From an uncultured Hyphomicrobiales bacterium (GTDB lineage Bacteria > Pseudomonadota > Alphaproteobacteria > Rhizobiales > Xanthobacteraceae): a DNA stretch of 46,236 nucleotides. Within the stretch, counting starts at the first letter, position 1; every line of letters starts with the position of its first letter. The stretch covers positions 1 to 46,236 of the forward strand of contig CAIRGJ010000017.1 of assembly GCA_903878085.1 (NCBI GenBank), read 5' to 3'. The notes beneath the pieces were generated by a model. That model was not told the DNA's origin. It saw only the letters and a list, made by a program, of their open reading frames with translations, and ran no database searches. This document shows positions 24,203 through 33,635 of the stretch, one piece after another. The position numbers and the translations under genes are program-made.

Positions 24203-25483
24203 ATGCCTGGTTCAACCGCGCCGGAAGCTTTCGAGACGCACGTCTCGTCCAAGGCCGCCGCACCATTGGCGCTCGATCCCATCACCGCACTTATTGTCGT
24301 TCCAACGCTCGATGGCGGCGCCGCCGACGCTGGCGCGCTCGAGCTGGTGCGTATTCTCTGCCACGCCGGACACCGCGCCATCGTCGTGTCGCGCGCCGGA
24401 CGACTGGTCGCCGATGTCGCCGCAGCCGGTGCTGAATTCGTCGCGCTCGACGTCGGCGTCAATAACCCGATCGCGATCCTGCGTAACGCCTTGGTCTTAA
24501 ACCGGCTAGCGCGCGAGAAAAACTGCGACGCCATCCACGCCTTCGGCCGCGCTGGCGCCTGGAGCGCTTTGATCGCCGCGCGGCTGTGCGATATTCCGTT
24601 CGTCACCAGCTGGTACAAGGGCTTTCAAGAACAGAACATCTTCAAGCATTTCTACAACAGTGTGATGGCGCGCGGCGCCCACGTCATCGCGGTCAGCGAC
24701 CAGATCGCGCAACTGATCAACGATCGCTACGGCACGCCGTGGCAGAAGATCGCGGTCGTGCCCTGCAGCATCGACATCGACCGCTTCGATCCCGCCAAGG
24801 TCACGCACGCGCGCATCGACGCGGTGCGCAGCCTCTGGGGCGTCAAGCCGGAAACCAAAGTGATCCTGATCACCGGCCGCATCCTGCGCCGCAAGGGTCA
24901 CCACGTCGTGGTGAATGCGGCGCGCCGGCTCAAGGAGATGGGGCTGAAGGATTTTTTGTGCGTCTTTGTCGGCGAAGACCGCGGCCGCACCCATTACACC
25001 GGCGAGCTGTGGGATCTGGTGCTGGCGACCGGCACCATGGACGTGATCCGCATGGCCGCGCCGGTGAGCGACATGCCGGCGGCCTATGCCGCGGCCGGCG
25101 TCGTGGTCTCGGGCGCGGTGCAGCCGGAGGGTGTGCAACGCGCCATCCTGGAAGCCCAGGCCATGGCGCGCCCGGTGATCGTGTCGGACATGGCCGCCGG
25201 TCCCGACGTGGTGTTGACGGCGCCCGGCGTGCCGGAAAGCCGCATTACTGGCTTTCGTTTTGCCTCCGGCGACGATGCCGCTTTGGCGGCGGCCTTGCTG
25301 CGGCTGTTTTTCCTGGCCGAACCGGCCCGCAATGCCATGGGGCGGCGCGGACGCGACTGGGTGCTCGGGCATTTCGACGGTGCCGGGGTGGCGGCGCAGA
25401 CGCTGCGGCTTTATGGCGAAATCGCCGGGCGGACCGGCACCCCTGCCCTGGCACCGCCGCCGGACAAAATTAGTGCAATTTGA
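24203..25483 (+). CDS. Glycosyltransferase family 4 protein (second of tandem pair)
   Basis: A 426-residue GT-B glycosyltransferase paralogous to the preceding gene. It shows VVPTLDGGAADAGALELVRIL, AVSDQIAQLINDRYG, VILITGRILRRKGHHVVV, FVGEDRGR, PVSDMPAAYAAAGVVVSGAVQ and EGVQRAILEAQAMARPVI, which contains the E-x7-E donor-binding motif. The ATG at 24203 fits the family; longer readings overlap the upstream gene. Both genes share the spacing of SDMPAA before the donor site, indicating duplication. Confidence 0.87.
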   Translation: MPGSTAPEAFETHVSSKAAAPLALDPITALIVVPTLDGGAADAGALELVRILCHAGHRAIVVSRAGRLVADVAAAGAEFVALDVGVNNPIAILRNALVLNRLAREKNCDAIHAFGRAGAWSALIAARLCDIPFVTSWYKGFQEQNIFKHFYNSVMARGAHVIAVSDQIAQLINDRYGTPWQKIAVVPCSIDIDRFDPAKVTHARIDAVRSLWGVKPETKVILITGRILRRKGHHVVVNAARRLKEMGLKDFLCVFVGEDRGRTHYTGELWDLVLATGTMDVIRMAAPVSDMPAAYAAAGVVVSGAVQPEGVQRAILEAQAMARPVIVSDMAAGPDVVLTAPGVPESRITGFRFASGDDAALAAALLRLFFLAEPARNAMGRRGRDWVLGHFDGAGVAAQTLRLYGEIAGRTGTPALAPPPDKISAI

Positions 25484-25630
25484 ACGCTTTGAACGCGAAT
25501 TCCGAGCCTTTGGTCGACAAGAAGCGCGGAACGCCGTTGACTTATTCGCCGTTTCTACCAATCTCTATTCCACCCCCGAGGCGCCTGGCGCTCTTGAGGG
25601 CCGTCGCAACAGCATGAGGAGATAAAAGCC

Positions 25631-26170
25631 ATTCGTCGTCCGATGAAGTCCGCGCTGCCCGCCCAAAAGGACGGCCCGCGCATCAACGAGGAGATCCGCG
25701 CCAAAGAGGTTCAGCTGATCGATAGTACCGGCGACAATAAGGGTATCGTCGATTATCAAACCGCCATTGGTATGGCGGAAGCGGCAGGGCTCGACTTGGT
25801 GGAGATTTCTCCCAACACGAACCCGCCGGTCTGCAAAATCCTGGATTTCGGCAAGTACAAATTCCAGGCGCAGAAGAAAGCGGCCGAAGCTCGCAAGAAA
25901 CAGAAAGTCGTCGAGATCAAGGAGATCAAGCTCCGGCCGATGATCGACGATCACGATTACGACGTGAAAATGCGCTCGATGCAGCGCTTCTTCGAGGAAG
26001 GCGACAAGGTCAAGATCACCTTGCGCTTCCGCGGCCGCGAAATGGCGCACCAGGAGTTGGGCTACAAGCTGCTCAACCGGGTCAAAGAAGACACCGCGCC
26101 GATCGCCAAGATCGAATCCGAGCCGCGGTTCGAAGGCCGGCAGATGGTCATGCTGCTGGCGCCGCGCTAG
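25631..26170 (+). CDS. infC: Translation initiation factor IF-3, with rare AUU start
   Basis: IF-3 binds the 30S subunit, keeps subunits apart and rejects non-standard start codons. The reading from ATT at 25631 gives [23 protein letters not shown] and 179 residues. The ribosome binding site AGGAG at 25617-25621 is 9 bases before the ATT but 21 before the first ATG (25643), so the ATT is the natural start. An AUU start is the known basis of IF-3 self-repression. Motifs: [53 protein letters not shown] read in parts, and the ending [12 protein letters not shown]. Confidence 0.95.
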   Translation: MRRPMKSALPAQKDGPRINEEIRAKEVQLIDSTGDNKGIVDYQTAIGMAEAAGLDLVEISPNTNPPVCKILDFGKYKFQAQKKAAEARKKQKVVEIKEIKLRPMIDDHDYDVKMRSMQRFFEEGDKVKITLRFRGREMAHQELGYKLLNRVKEDTAPIAKIESEPRFEGRQMVMLLAPR

Positions 26171-26191
26171 CGCCACGTCCAACACCAAAAC

Positions 26192-26227
26192 AGCGCCGCT
26201 CGCGTCTCGCGGGCGGCGCTTTGCGTT
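26192..26227. terminator. Hairpin terminator between infC and the convergent hypothetical gene
   Basis: Stem AGCGCCGC (26192-26199) with GCGGCGCT (26213-26220), extended by inner CGCG/CGCG pairs. The following bases are only moderately T-rich on either strand (TTGCGTT on plus, GTTTTGG on minus), so it is probably a shared bidirectional terminator. Confidence 0.65.
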
Positions 26228-26239
26228 ACGAGGGAACGT

Positions 26240-26611
26240 CTACCGCTTCTCGGCTTCCCAGCGCCCGGAGCAACGGGCGCCATTGCCCACGCCCTGCCAG
26301 GTGCCGGCCCCGGAACCGCCGGACAGACGGCCACTGCCGCTGGCGCCCTTGTCGCCCATGCGAATGCTAACTTTGACGGCCCCAGCCGAGGTGACGGTCC
26401 CGGACACGTTGGCCCCGGCCTCGCCGGTATAGCGAACCTGACCAGCGGCCACGGCCAGCGGATAGCGATAGGCGCGGTCGCAATCGCCCTTTTCGGTGAT
26501 GATCAGCACGCTCCAGTTGCCGTCAAGGGTGGCGGCTAAGGCCCACACGCCCGGGCCGGTCAGCACCAGCAGAAAGGCCGTAAAAGCTGCGGCATTGATG
26601 AGACGTCGCAT
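26240..26611 (-). CDS. Small secreted protein of unknown function
   Basis: A 123-residue protein with a clear signal peptide: [17 protein letters not shown], then GPGVWALAA with likely cleavage near residue 27. The mature part begins [24 protein letters not shown] and is rich in Gly, Ser and Thr, with two cysteines (one near GDCDRA and one in ARCSGRW) that could form a disulfide. The pattern suggests a small beta-rich periplasmic protein. I do not recognise a named family. Confidence 0.72.
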   Translation of the reverse strand: MRRLINAAAFTAFLLVLTGPGVWALAATLDGNWSVLIITEKGDCDRAYRYPLAVAAGQVRYTGEAGANVSGTVTSAGAVKVSIRMGDKGASGSGRLSGGSGAGTWQGVGNGARCSGRWEAEKR

Positions 26612-26903
26612 CGGTCAAACTCCTGTCGCAGCTCATCTATCCTGCAAAAAAGACGCCAGTTTGACGGGAATTCAGCGATTGGCGCCCAACTGGCGGTTGA
26701 CGCAGCGGCCGAAGCCTTGGTTGCAAGCTGAGCCCACCTCTGCCATAACGCCGCCCTTCACCGCCCGGCCAGTCAGGGCTGCCGTGGCTGTGAAAACAGC
26801 TCAATTCCGAGCACCGCTCCAAGTAACGCTTCACGGCGCTGCTTGCGAGCACATCCAGGCCAAACGGGCTTACGCCCGAACTTGCGCCGATGAGGAGAGC
26901 AAA
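26612..26903 (+). other. Leader region of rpmI-rplT
   Basis: A 292 bp gap with no credible gene. Two structures are visible: a long-range stem CGCCAGTT (26654-26661) with AACTGGCG (26688-26695), and a small hairpin CGGGC-TTAC-GCCCG (26865-26878) shortly before the rpmI ribosome binding site. A TTGACG at 26697 could be a -35 element but has no good -10 partner. Autoregulation of this operon by L20 is known in other bacteria; whether these structures take part is unknown. Confidence 0.4.
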
Positions 26904-27104
26904 ATGCCCAAGTTGAAGACCAAGTCGGGCGCTAAAAAGCGCTTCAAGATCACCGCATCCGGCAAGGTGAAATACGCCCAAGCCGGCAAACGCCACGGCA
27001 TGATCAAGCGGACCACCAAGCAGATCCGCAACAAGCGCGGCACCAACGTGCTGTTCAAGACCGACGGCGACAACATCAAGAAATACTGGCTGCCCAACGG
27101 CTGA
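26904..27104 (+). CDS. rpmI: 50S ribosomal protein L35
   Basis: A 66-residue basic ribosomal protein of the large subunit. It begins [20 protein letters not shown] and shows KRHGMIKRT and KQIRNKRGT, all standard for bL35. GAGGAGAG precedes the ATG at 26904. It pairs with rplT 73 bp downstream. Confidence 0.97.
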   Translation: MPKLKTKSGAKKRFKITASGKVKYAQAGKRHGMIKRTTKQIRNKRGTNVLFKTDGDNIKKYWLPNG

Positions 27105-27177
27105 CCCGTATTCGCTTAGGCCGCTCACGCGGCGTTGTTTCCGTTAATCCAACCGCACGACTTCAAGGAGCCTGCCC

Positions 27178-27558
27178 ATGTCCCGCGTCAAACGTGGCGT
27201 CACCGCCCACGCCAAGCACAAGAAAGTCTACAAGGCCGCCAAGGGCTTTTACGGCCGCCGCAAGAACACGATCCGCGTCGCCAAGCAGGCGGTCGAGAAG
27301 GCCAACCAGTACGCCTTCCGCGACCGCAAGCGGCGCAAGCGCACCTTCCGCGCTTTGTGGATCCAGCGCCTGAACGCCGCGGTGCGGCCGTTCGGTCTGA
27401 ACTACTCCAAGTTCATCGACGGGCTGGCCAAGTCGGGCCTCACCATCGATCGCAAGGTGCTGTCGGATCTCGCCATCCATGAACCGGCTGCGTTTCAGCT
27501 GATCGTGGAAAAGGCCAAGGCCGCGCTGCCGGCTGCGGCCGAAGCCGCCAAGGCGTAA
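27178..27558 (+). CDS. rplT: 50S ribosomal protein L20
   Basis: L20 binds 23S rRNA and is essential early in 50S assembly; in several bacteria it also represses its own operon. The 126-residue protein starts [20 protein letters not shown] and shows [37 protein letters not shown] and [11 protein letters not shown]. It has a short Ala-rich tail beyond the usual 117-119 residues. AAGGAG precedes the ATG. Confidence 0.97.
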   Translation: MSRVKRGVTAHAKHKKVYKAAKGFYGRRKNTIRVAKQAVEKANQYAFRDRKRRKRTFRALWIQRLNAAVRPFGLNYSKFIDGLAKSGLTIDRKVLSDLAIHEPAAFQLIVEKAKAALPAAAEAAKA

Positions 27559-27578
27559 GCGAGCGGCGTCCTCTTCGC

Positions 27579-27698
27579 TGTCATGCGCGGGCTTGACCCG
27601 CGCATCCCGCTTAGGGGCGCACTGCCTTCCTGATCGGGATGGCCGGGACATAAGGGCGTTTACGCCCGTCTTTCGACGGGCTATGCCCGGCCATGACA
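27579..27698. repeat. Composite palindromic intergenic repeat (family B)
   Basis: A 120 bp element between rplT and pheS. It begins with a palindrome ATGCGCGGG (27583-27591) paired with CCCGCGCAT (27597-27605). A larger stem ATGGCCGGG (27639-27647) pairs with CCCGGCCAT (27686-27694) and encloses two small hairpins (GGGCGT/ACGCCC and CCCGTC/GACGGG), giving a cruciform-like shape. This is typical of REP-like elements in Bradyrhizobium relatives and may terminate or stabilise the rplT transcript. Confidence 0.75.
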
Positions 27699-27728
27699 CG
27701 CTAGAACGCGGGTCGCTGGGAAACCTCC

Positions 27729-28811
27729 ATGTCCGATATCGCGCAACTCGAGTCGCAATTGCTCGCAGCCGTCACGTCCGCCAAGGACGAAGCGGCGCTG
27801 GAAGCCGTGCGCGTCGCCGCGCTCGGCAAAAGCGGTTCGGTATCGGCGCTGCTCAAGACGCTCGGCTCGATGACGCCGGACGAGCGCAAGGTTCAAGGCC
27901 CCGCGATCAACGGCTTGAAGGAACGCGTCACCGCGGCGATCGCCGCCGCCAAGGACGCGCTCGGCGCCGCCGCACTCGATGCGCGTCTTGCCTCAGAGAC
28001 CGTCGACGTCACGCTGCCGCTGCGCGACCCGCCGGCCGAGACCGGCCGTCTGCATCCGATCAGCCAGGTGATCGACGAGCTCACGGCGATCTTTGCCGAC
28101 ATGGGTTTCGCGGTGGCGGAAGGTCCCGACATCGAGACCGACGATTACAACTTCACCAAGCTGAATTTCCCGGAAGGCCATCCAGCGCGGGAAATGCACG
28201 ACACGTTCTATTTCCCGCCGAAGCCCGACGGCTCGCGGCTGTTGCTGCGCACCCACACCTCGCCGGTGCAGGTGCGCACCATGCTGACGCAGAAGCCGCC
28301 GATCCGCGTCATCATTCCGGGACGCACTTATCGCTCTGACTCAGACCAAACGCATACGCCGATGTTTCATCAGGTCGAGGGCCTGGTGATCGACAAGACG
28401 TCGCATCTCGGCCACCTGAAATGGATCCTGGAAGAATTCTGCAAGGCGTTCTTCGAAGTCGATTCCGTCAAGATGCGCTTCCGGCCGTCGTTCTTCCCGT
28501 TCACCGAGCCGTCGATGGAAGTCGACATCCAGTGCCGTCGCGACAAAGGCGAGATCCGCTTCGGCGAAGGCAACGATTGGCTCGAGATTCTCGGCTGCGG
28601 CATGGTGCATCCAAACGTGCTGCGCAATTGCGGGTTCGACCCGGATGAGTATCAGGGCTTCGCCTGGGGCATGGGCATCGACCGCATCGCCATGCTCAAA
28701 TACGGCATGCCGGACCTGCGCGCCTTCTTCGAGGCCGACGTGCGCTGGCTCAACCACTACGGCTTCCGGCCGCTTGATTTCCCAACGCTGGCGGGGGGAT
28801 TGAGTTCGTGA
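27729..28811 (+). CDS. pheS: Phenylalanyl-tRNA synthetase alpha subunit
   Basis: Catalytic subunit of the alpha2-beta2 enzyme that charges tRNA-Phe. The 360-residue protein has an N-terminal coiled-coil tRNA-binding arm (residues 1-90), then the class II core: [19 protein letters not shown], motif 2 [33 protein letters not shown] and motif 3 [13 protein letters not shown]. The stop overlaps the pheT start as GTGA. Confidence 0.97.
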   Translation: MSDIAQLESQLLAAVTSAKDEAALEAVRVAALGKSGSVSALLKTLGSMTPDERKVQGPAINGLKERVTAAIAAAKDALGAAALDARLASETVDVTLPLRDPPAETGRLHPISQVIDELTAIFADMGFAVAEGPDIETDDYNFTKLNFPEGHPAREMHDTFYFPPKPDGSRLLLRTHTSPVQVRTMLTQKPPIRVIIPGRTYRSDSDQTHTPMFHQVEGLVIDKTSHLGHLKWILEEFCKAFFEVDSVKMRFRPSFFPFTEPSMEVDIQCRRDKGEIRFGEGNDWLEILGCGMVHPNVLRNCGFDPDEYQGFAWGMGIDRIAMLKYGMPDLRAFFEADVRWLNHYGFRPLDFPTLAGGLSS

Positions 28812-31225
28812 AATTCACTTTGCCCTGGCTCAAAGAGCATCTTGAGACGGTCGCTACGCTCGATGAGATCGTCGACAAGCTGACCATGATTGGGCTCGAG
28901 GTCGAGCGCGTCGAGGACAAGGCCAAGCAGTTCGAGGCGTTCAAGGTGGTGTCGGTGATCTCCGCCGTGCAGCACCCCAACGCCGACCGGCTGCGCGTCT
29001 GCATGGTCGATACCGGGCAAGGCCCGCCGCTGCAGATCGTCTGCGGCGCGCCGAACGCCCGCGCCGGCATGAAGGCTGTGCTCGGTCTGCCGGGCACTTA
29101 CATTCCGGCCAAGAACATCACGCTCGCGGTCGGCAAGATCCGTGACGTCGAAAGCTTCGGCATGATGATTTCCGGCGCCGAGATCGGATTCTCCGACGAC
29201 AGCGACGGCATCATCGAGATGCCCGCCGATGCGCCGGTCGGCAAGCCGTTCGCCGAAGTCCTCGGCCTCAGCGACCCGGTGATCGAAATCAACCTCACCC
29301 CGAACCGGGCGGACTGCACCGGCGTCAGCGGCATCGCTCGCGATCTCGGCGCCACGCTGATTGGCGATTACAAAGACAATGCGCCGAAGCCGGTGAAGGG
29401 CACGTTCCCCTGCCCGGTCAAGGTGACGCTCGATTTCGGCGCGACGCACCCGCTGTGCCCGGCCTTCGGCCTGCGCCTGGTGCGTGGCGTCAAGAACGGC
29501 CCCTCGCCGGATTGGCTGCAGAAGAAACTCACCGCGATTGGCCTCCGCCCCATCAATGCGCTGGTCGACATCACCAACTTCATCACCTTCGACCGCGGCC
29601 GCCCGCTGCACGTGTTCGACGCCGACAAGGTGCACGGCCATCTCACGGTGCGCCGCGCGCACAATGGCGAAAAGCTGCTGGCGCTTGACGGCAAGACCTA
29701 CGAGCTCGACGCCGCCACCTGCGTGATCGCCGACGAAAAGGGCGTCGAGTCGCTCGCCGGCATCATGGGCGGCGAGGAGACCGGCTGCTCCGAGACGACG
29801 ACCAACGTATTGATCGAATCGGCGCTGTGGGACGAGCTGAACATCGCGCAGACCGGCCGCAAGTTCGGCATCAATTCCGACGCGCGCTATCGATTCGAGC
29901 GCGGCGTCGATCCGGCCTTCATGCTGCCGGGTCTCGAACTGGCGACACAGATGGTGCTCGACCTGTGCGGCGGCGAGCCGTCCGAAATTGTGGTGGCCGG
30001 CGACCCGACGCCGAAGGAAACAATTATCGACTTCCCCTTGAGCGAAGTGACGCGGCTCGCCGGGCTTAAAATGACGCTGCCGCAGGTGCGCCGCACGCTG
30101 GAGAAGCTCGGCTTCTTCGCCGCCGGCCAGGGCGAGCGCATCAAGGTCGCGGCGCCGTCATGGCGGCCGGACGTGCATGGCCGCGCCGACATCGTCGAAG
30201 AACTGGTGCGCATCGCTGGCGTCGATTCTGTGCCGTCGACACCGTTCCCGCGCGGCGCCGACGCCCGCAAACCAGTGCTGACCCCGATCCAGACCCGCAC
30301 CCGAAAGGCCAAACGCGCGCTCGCGGCGCGCGGGCTGACCGAAGCGGTCACCTGGTCGTTCGTGTCGAAGCGCGAGGCCGAATTGTTCGGCGGCGGCAAG
30401 CCCGAGTTGGCGCTGGCCAACCCGATCGCGGCCGAATTGTCCGACATGCGGCCGAGTCTCCTTCCCGGTCTCATGATGTCTGTCCAACGCAATGCCGACC
30501 GCGGCTATGCCGATGTGGCGCTGTTCGAGGTCGGGCAGATTTTCAAAGGCGACCAGCCGCAGGATCAGTTCACCGCCGCCAGCGGCCTGCGCCGCGCGCT
30601 CGCCAAGGGCACGGGCATTGGCCGCCATTGGTCGGCCGCGGCCGCGCCGGTCGATGCGTTCGACGCCAAGGCCGACGCCTTCGCCGTGCTGGCCGCCGCG
30701 GGCGCGCCAATGCAAGCACTGCAAGTGGTCCCCGGCGGACCGGCCTGGTTTCATCCCGGCCGTAGCGGCACTATCCAGATCGGCCCGCAGAATATTCTTG
30801 GGTCTTTCGGCGAACTGCACCCGCGCGCGCTGGCGGCGCTGAAGGCCGAAGGGCCGCTGGTGGCGTTCGAAGTGATCCTGGAAAACATCCCGGCGCCGAA
30901 GGCCAAGCCGACCCGCGCCAAGGCGGTGCTCGAACTGTCGGCGTTCCAGCCGGTCGAGCGCGATTTCGCCTTTGTCGTGGATGCGAAGATCAAGGCCGCC
31001 AACATCGTGCGCGCGGCGCAGAGCGTCGACAAGAAGTTGATCGCGGGCGTCACCGTGTTCGACGTCTATGAAGGCACCGGCATCGAGCCGGGCAAGAAGT
31101 CGATCGCCGTCGCGGTGACGATCCAGCCGCGCGAAAAAACCATGACCGACGCCGAGATCGACGCGCTGGGTCAGCGCCTCGTGGCTGAGGTCGGCAAAAA
31201 GACCGGCGGCGTGTTGCGGGGTTGA
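28808..31225 (+). CDS. pheT: Phenylalanyl-tRNA synthetase beta subunit
   Basis: The 805-residue partner of PheS, with editing and tRNA-binding domains. In order: an N-terminal domain ([14 protein letters not shown]), an OB-fold tRNA-binding domain ([17 protein letters not shown]), the B3/B4 editing domain ([25 protein letters not shown] read in parts), the B5 domain, a catalytic-like core and a C-terminal anticodon-binding FDX-ACB domain ([13 protein letters not shown] ... [12 protein letters not shown]). It starts at GTG 28808, overlapping the pheS stop. Confidence 0.97.
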   Translation: MKFTLPWLKEHLETVATLDEIVDKLTMIGLEVERVEDKAKQFEAFKVVSVISAVQHPNADRLRVCMVDTGQGPPLQIVCGAPNARAGMKAVLGLPGTYIPAKNITLAVGKIRDVESFGMMISGAEIGFSDDSDGIIEMPADAPVGKPFAEVLGLSDPVIEINLTPNRADCTGVSGIARDLGATLIGDYKDNAPKPVKGTFPCPVKVTLDFGATHPLCPAFGLRLVRGVKNGPSPDWLQKKLTAIGLRPINALVDITNFITFDRGRPLHVFDADKVHGHLTVRRAHNGEKLLALDGKTYELDAATCVIADEKGVESLAGIMGGEETGCSETTTNVLIESALWDELNIAQTGRKFGINSDARYRFERGVDPAFMLPGLELATQMVLDLCGGEPSEIVVAGDPTPKETIIDFPLSEVTRLAGLKMTLPQVRRTLEKLGFFAAGQGERIKVAAPSWRPDVHGRADIVEELVRIAGVDSVPSTPFPRGADARKPVLTPIQTRTRKAKRALAARGLTEAVTWSFVSKREAELFGGGKPELALANPIAAELSDMRPSLLPGLMMSVQRNADRGYADVALFEVGQIFKGDQPQDQFTAASGLRRALAKGTGIGRHWSAAAAPVDAFDAKADAFAVLAAAGAPMQALQVVPGGPAWFHPGRSGTIQIGPQNILGSFGELHPRALAALKAEGPLVAFEVILENIPAPKAKPTRAKAVLELSAFQPVERDFAFVVDAKIKAANIVRAAQSVDKKLIAGVTVFDVYEGTGIEPGKKSIAVAVTIQPREKTMTDAEIDALGQRLVAEVGKKTGGVLRG

Positions 31226-31233
31226 TGCCTCGC

Positions 31234-31338
31234 TGTCGTCCCCGCGAAGGCGGGGACCCATACACCGCGGACTATCGATGGATCACGGAGTATGGGTCCC
31301 GGGTCTCCCTCGCCGCGCTTGGTCGCCCGGGACGACAG
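31234..31338. repeat. Composite palindromic intergenic repeat (family A, copy 2)
   Basis: Starts TGTCGTCCCCGCGAAGGCGGGGA, contains TATGGGTCCCGG and ends CCCGGGACGACAG, so its two ends are inverted copies. The same layout occurs at 34468-34566, and the first arm also at 11019. It lies between pheT and the convergent PP-loop gene. Confidence 0.85.
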
Positions 31339-31345
31339 AAGAGAG

Positions 31346-32017
31346 TTACGCCGGCACCAAATCCGCGAACGCAAAACCCTCGCGTTCGACCGTCTCGCCG
31401 ACACTGACCGGAATCCTGCGCGACAGCATCGGCCCCGCCGACACAAACGAATGAAACTCGCCGTTCTCGCCGCACGGATCGGTTTCGGCCGGCAGCGCGT
31501 CGAGCAGCGCGCCGTCGAAACGCCGCCCGGCAAAACCCGCCGATAATTTCTTCAGATCGACCACGGCCAGATGCGCCTCGACGCCGGCATCGATCATCTC
31601 GCGCGCCAGCGCCGCGGTCGGCCGCAGCCACAGCGGAAACACCGCGGTGACGCCGATCTCGGCGAGCTTGGCCTCGCGCCAGGCGCGCAGATCGGCCAGG
31701 AACAGATCGCCGAAAATGACATGTGTCACGCCGGATGCGATAGCGTCCTGCATCGCCGCCGCCATCTTCGCTTCATAGACGTCGTTGCTGCAGGGAAACG
31801 GAATGCGCACCTCGATGCCGCGCAATCCCGCCGCATCGAGCTGCGCGCGCAGCAATTCCTCGCGCACACCATGCATGCTGACGCGCTTGAAGCTGTCGGT
31901 CAGCGTGGTCAGCGCGCCGACGATGTCGTAACCGCCTTCGCGGCGCGCCTCGTGCAGGGCCCAGGCTGAGTCCTTGCCGCTCGACCAGGCGATCAGGGCT
32001 TTCGGGCGCGCCGCCAT
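31346..32017 (-). CDS. PP-loop ATPase of the Dph6/DUF71 family
   Basis: A 223-residue ATP-pyrophosphatase-fold protein. The PP-loop SSGKDS is at residues 12-17, followed by VSMHGVREELLRAQ, VRIPFPCSNDVYEAKM, VIFGDLFLADLRAWRE and the signature DPCGENGEFHSFV. Eukaryotic and archaeal relatives make diphthamide, which bacteria lack, so the bacterial role is unknown. The ATG overlaps the stop of the upstream flavin oxidase gene as ATGA. A longer reading into that gene is a shadow. Confidence 0.85.
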   Translation of the reverse strand: MAARPKALIAWSSGKDSAWALHEARREGGYDIVGALTTLTDSFKRVSMHGVREELLRAQLDAAGLRGIEVRIPFPCSNDVYEAKMAAAMQDAIASGVTHVIFGDLFLADLRAWREAKLAEIGVTAVFPLWLRPTAALAREMIDAGVEAHLAVVDLKKLSAGFAGRRFDGALLDALPAETDPCGENGEFHSFVSAGPMLSRRIPVSVGETVEREGFAFADLVPA

Positions 32018-33405
32018 CAATCGTCTCCGCCGCGCCGCCGCTTGCGCTTGGCCGGCTTGTCGTCGCCCGACTCGTTGAGCGCGCCGAATTTGCGCAGCAC
32101 GGCTTCGGCGGCGCGCGTGCCGGATTCCCACGCGCCCGCTACCGTACCCCATTGCGTATCGTGCAGGGCCTCGCCGGCAAACCATATCTTGCCGCCAAGC
32201 GGCTCCAGCAACACCTTACGCGCGTCGGCATTGCCGGGCCCTGCCACCGACATGGCGCCGAGCGCGAACGGATTCTCGTTCCAGCGCGTGGCGTGGCTGC
32301 GCTTGATGGCACGCTTGGCGTTTGAGCCGAACGCCGATGACAGCCATTCACCCGCAAAATCCACCATCGCCGGCTCGCCTTTGGCCGACAGCTCGCGGCC
32401 GAAGCCGCCCGCGACCTCGATTAGATGCAACGACGTGCCCGACACATTGGCCAGCAGCGCCGCCGTGCGCGGTCCGGAGGACTGCTCGAACACCATGTCG
32501 TCCTTTTGCAGGCCGAGCGGATTGCCCGGCATGTCCAGCGCGATGTGATCGTAGCTGCCGAGCGCCAGCTTTCCAGCGGCATCGAGTTGGCGCTTGGGCA
32601 ATGGCGGGATGAATTCGATCTTGTCTGAGGTCAGCACATTGGTCGACACCGTGATAATCGCGGCGCGCGCCAGGATATTGCCCTTCGGGGTATCGATCGC
32701 CAGTTTCTTGTCCCAGTAGATCGCATCGACCGGCGCATCGAGCTGCACCGGCAGATTGGCCGCCAGCTTCGCCAGCAGCGCGCCGTAGCCCTGGCGGCAG
32801 AAGGCAGCGCTGTCGCGGTCGATCGCGCGCGCCATGTCGAAGGCGGAAATGTCGCTGAGGTCCTTGCCGGTGGCCAGCGGCCCCATCATGAATTCGATGG
32901 CGCCCTGCCAGTCGAACAAATCCTTCGGCAGCAGGCGCGACGCCGGAAAATCCGCTTTCGCCTTGCCGAGATCGGCCATGGCGCGATGCGCGCGCAATAC
33001 CGCGGCGAGATAAGTCTCCAATTCGCTGTCGCGCGCGCTGCGGGCGCCGACGCGCAGCGTCTGGGTGCGCGGCGCCGGGTAGATGTCGAGCCCGGCCGCG
33101 AGCTTCGCCAGCGGGTTGCTATCGGGATTGTGAATCCAGTGCGCGCCGAGATCGTAAGGCATGCCGAAGATCTTGGTGTCGGTGGTGCAGCGGCCGCCGA
33201 TCCGGCCGGCCGCCTCGATCAGCATGACGCGCCGGTTGGCGGCGGCGATGCGGCGCGCGGCGGCAATGCCGGCGGCGCCGGCGCCGATAATCACCACGTC
33301 CACTTCGCCCGAGCCGCCGACGGCGCCGAGCGCGGGCGACGTCGCAAACGCGGCGCTGGCGGCAAGAAGCGAGTTAAGCAATGAGCGGCGACTAAGGCTC
33401 GACAT
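32017..33405 (-). CDS. Tat-exported FAD-dependent amine oxidase-like protein
   Basis: A 462-residue flavoprotein of the amine oxidase group. The N-terminus MSSLSRRSLLNSLLAASAAF has the twin-arginine motif (Arg6-Arg7) and an AxA-like cleavage region near residue 27, so the folded protein is probably exported by Tat. The dinucleotide-binding motif VVIIGAGAAGIAAARR lies at about 37-52, followed by GGRCTTD and GAHWIH. The C-terminal FAD region reads IWFAGEALHDTQWGTVAGAWESG. The tail is Lys/Arg-rich. Substrate unknown; polyamine or aromatic amine oxidation is possible. It is translationally coupled to the PP-loop gene. Confidence 0.85.
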   Translation of the reverse strand: MSSLSRRSLLNSLLAASAAFATSPALGAVGGSGEVDVVIIGAGAAGIAAARRIAAANRRVMLIEAAGRIGGRCTTDTKIFGMPYDLGAHWIHNPDSNPLAKLAAGLDIYPAPRTQTLRVGARSARDSELETYLAAVLRAHRAMADLGKAKADFPASRLLPKDLFDWQGAIEFMMGPLATGKDLSDISAFDMARAIDRDSAAFCRQGYGALLAKLAANLPVQLDAPVDAIYWDKKLAIDTPKGNILARAAIITVSTNVLTSDKIEFIPPLPKRQLDAAGKLALGSYDHIALDMPGNPLGLQKDDMVFEQSSGPRTAALLANVSGTSLHLIEVAGGFGRELSAKGEPAMVDFAGEWLSSAFGSNAKRAIKRSHATRWNENPFALGAMSVAGPGNADARKVLLEPLGGKIWFAGEALHDTQWGTVAGAWESGTRAAEAVLRKFGALNESGDDKPAKRKRRRGGDD

Positions 33406-33635
33406 GGTATCCGAATTCTTTCCAGCCAGGAGCCGCACAGTGCCCGAACGCAAGTGCCACAGCAAATTTCATGGCTAACGATCTGTAACTAAGCCGTTTA
33501 GCCAATGAACCAATTTGCAACGAGTCTTCATTAAATTGGCAGCAACAAGACGCGCGGATGACAGCAAATTAATCGCGCGGCAGGGGACGTTTCGTCAAAC
33601 GTAGGCGTCAAGAAGTGACGCCGGGGACCGGACAT

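Noticed and set aside
25537-25542. TTGACT as -35 of an infC promoter
   Set aside because: No -10 hexamer at acceptable distance; not enough to call.
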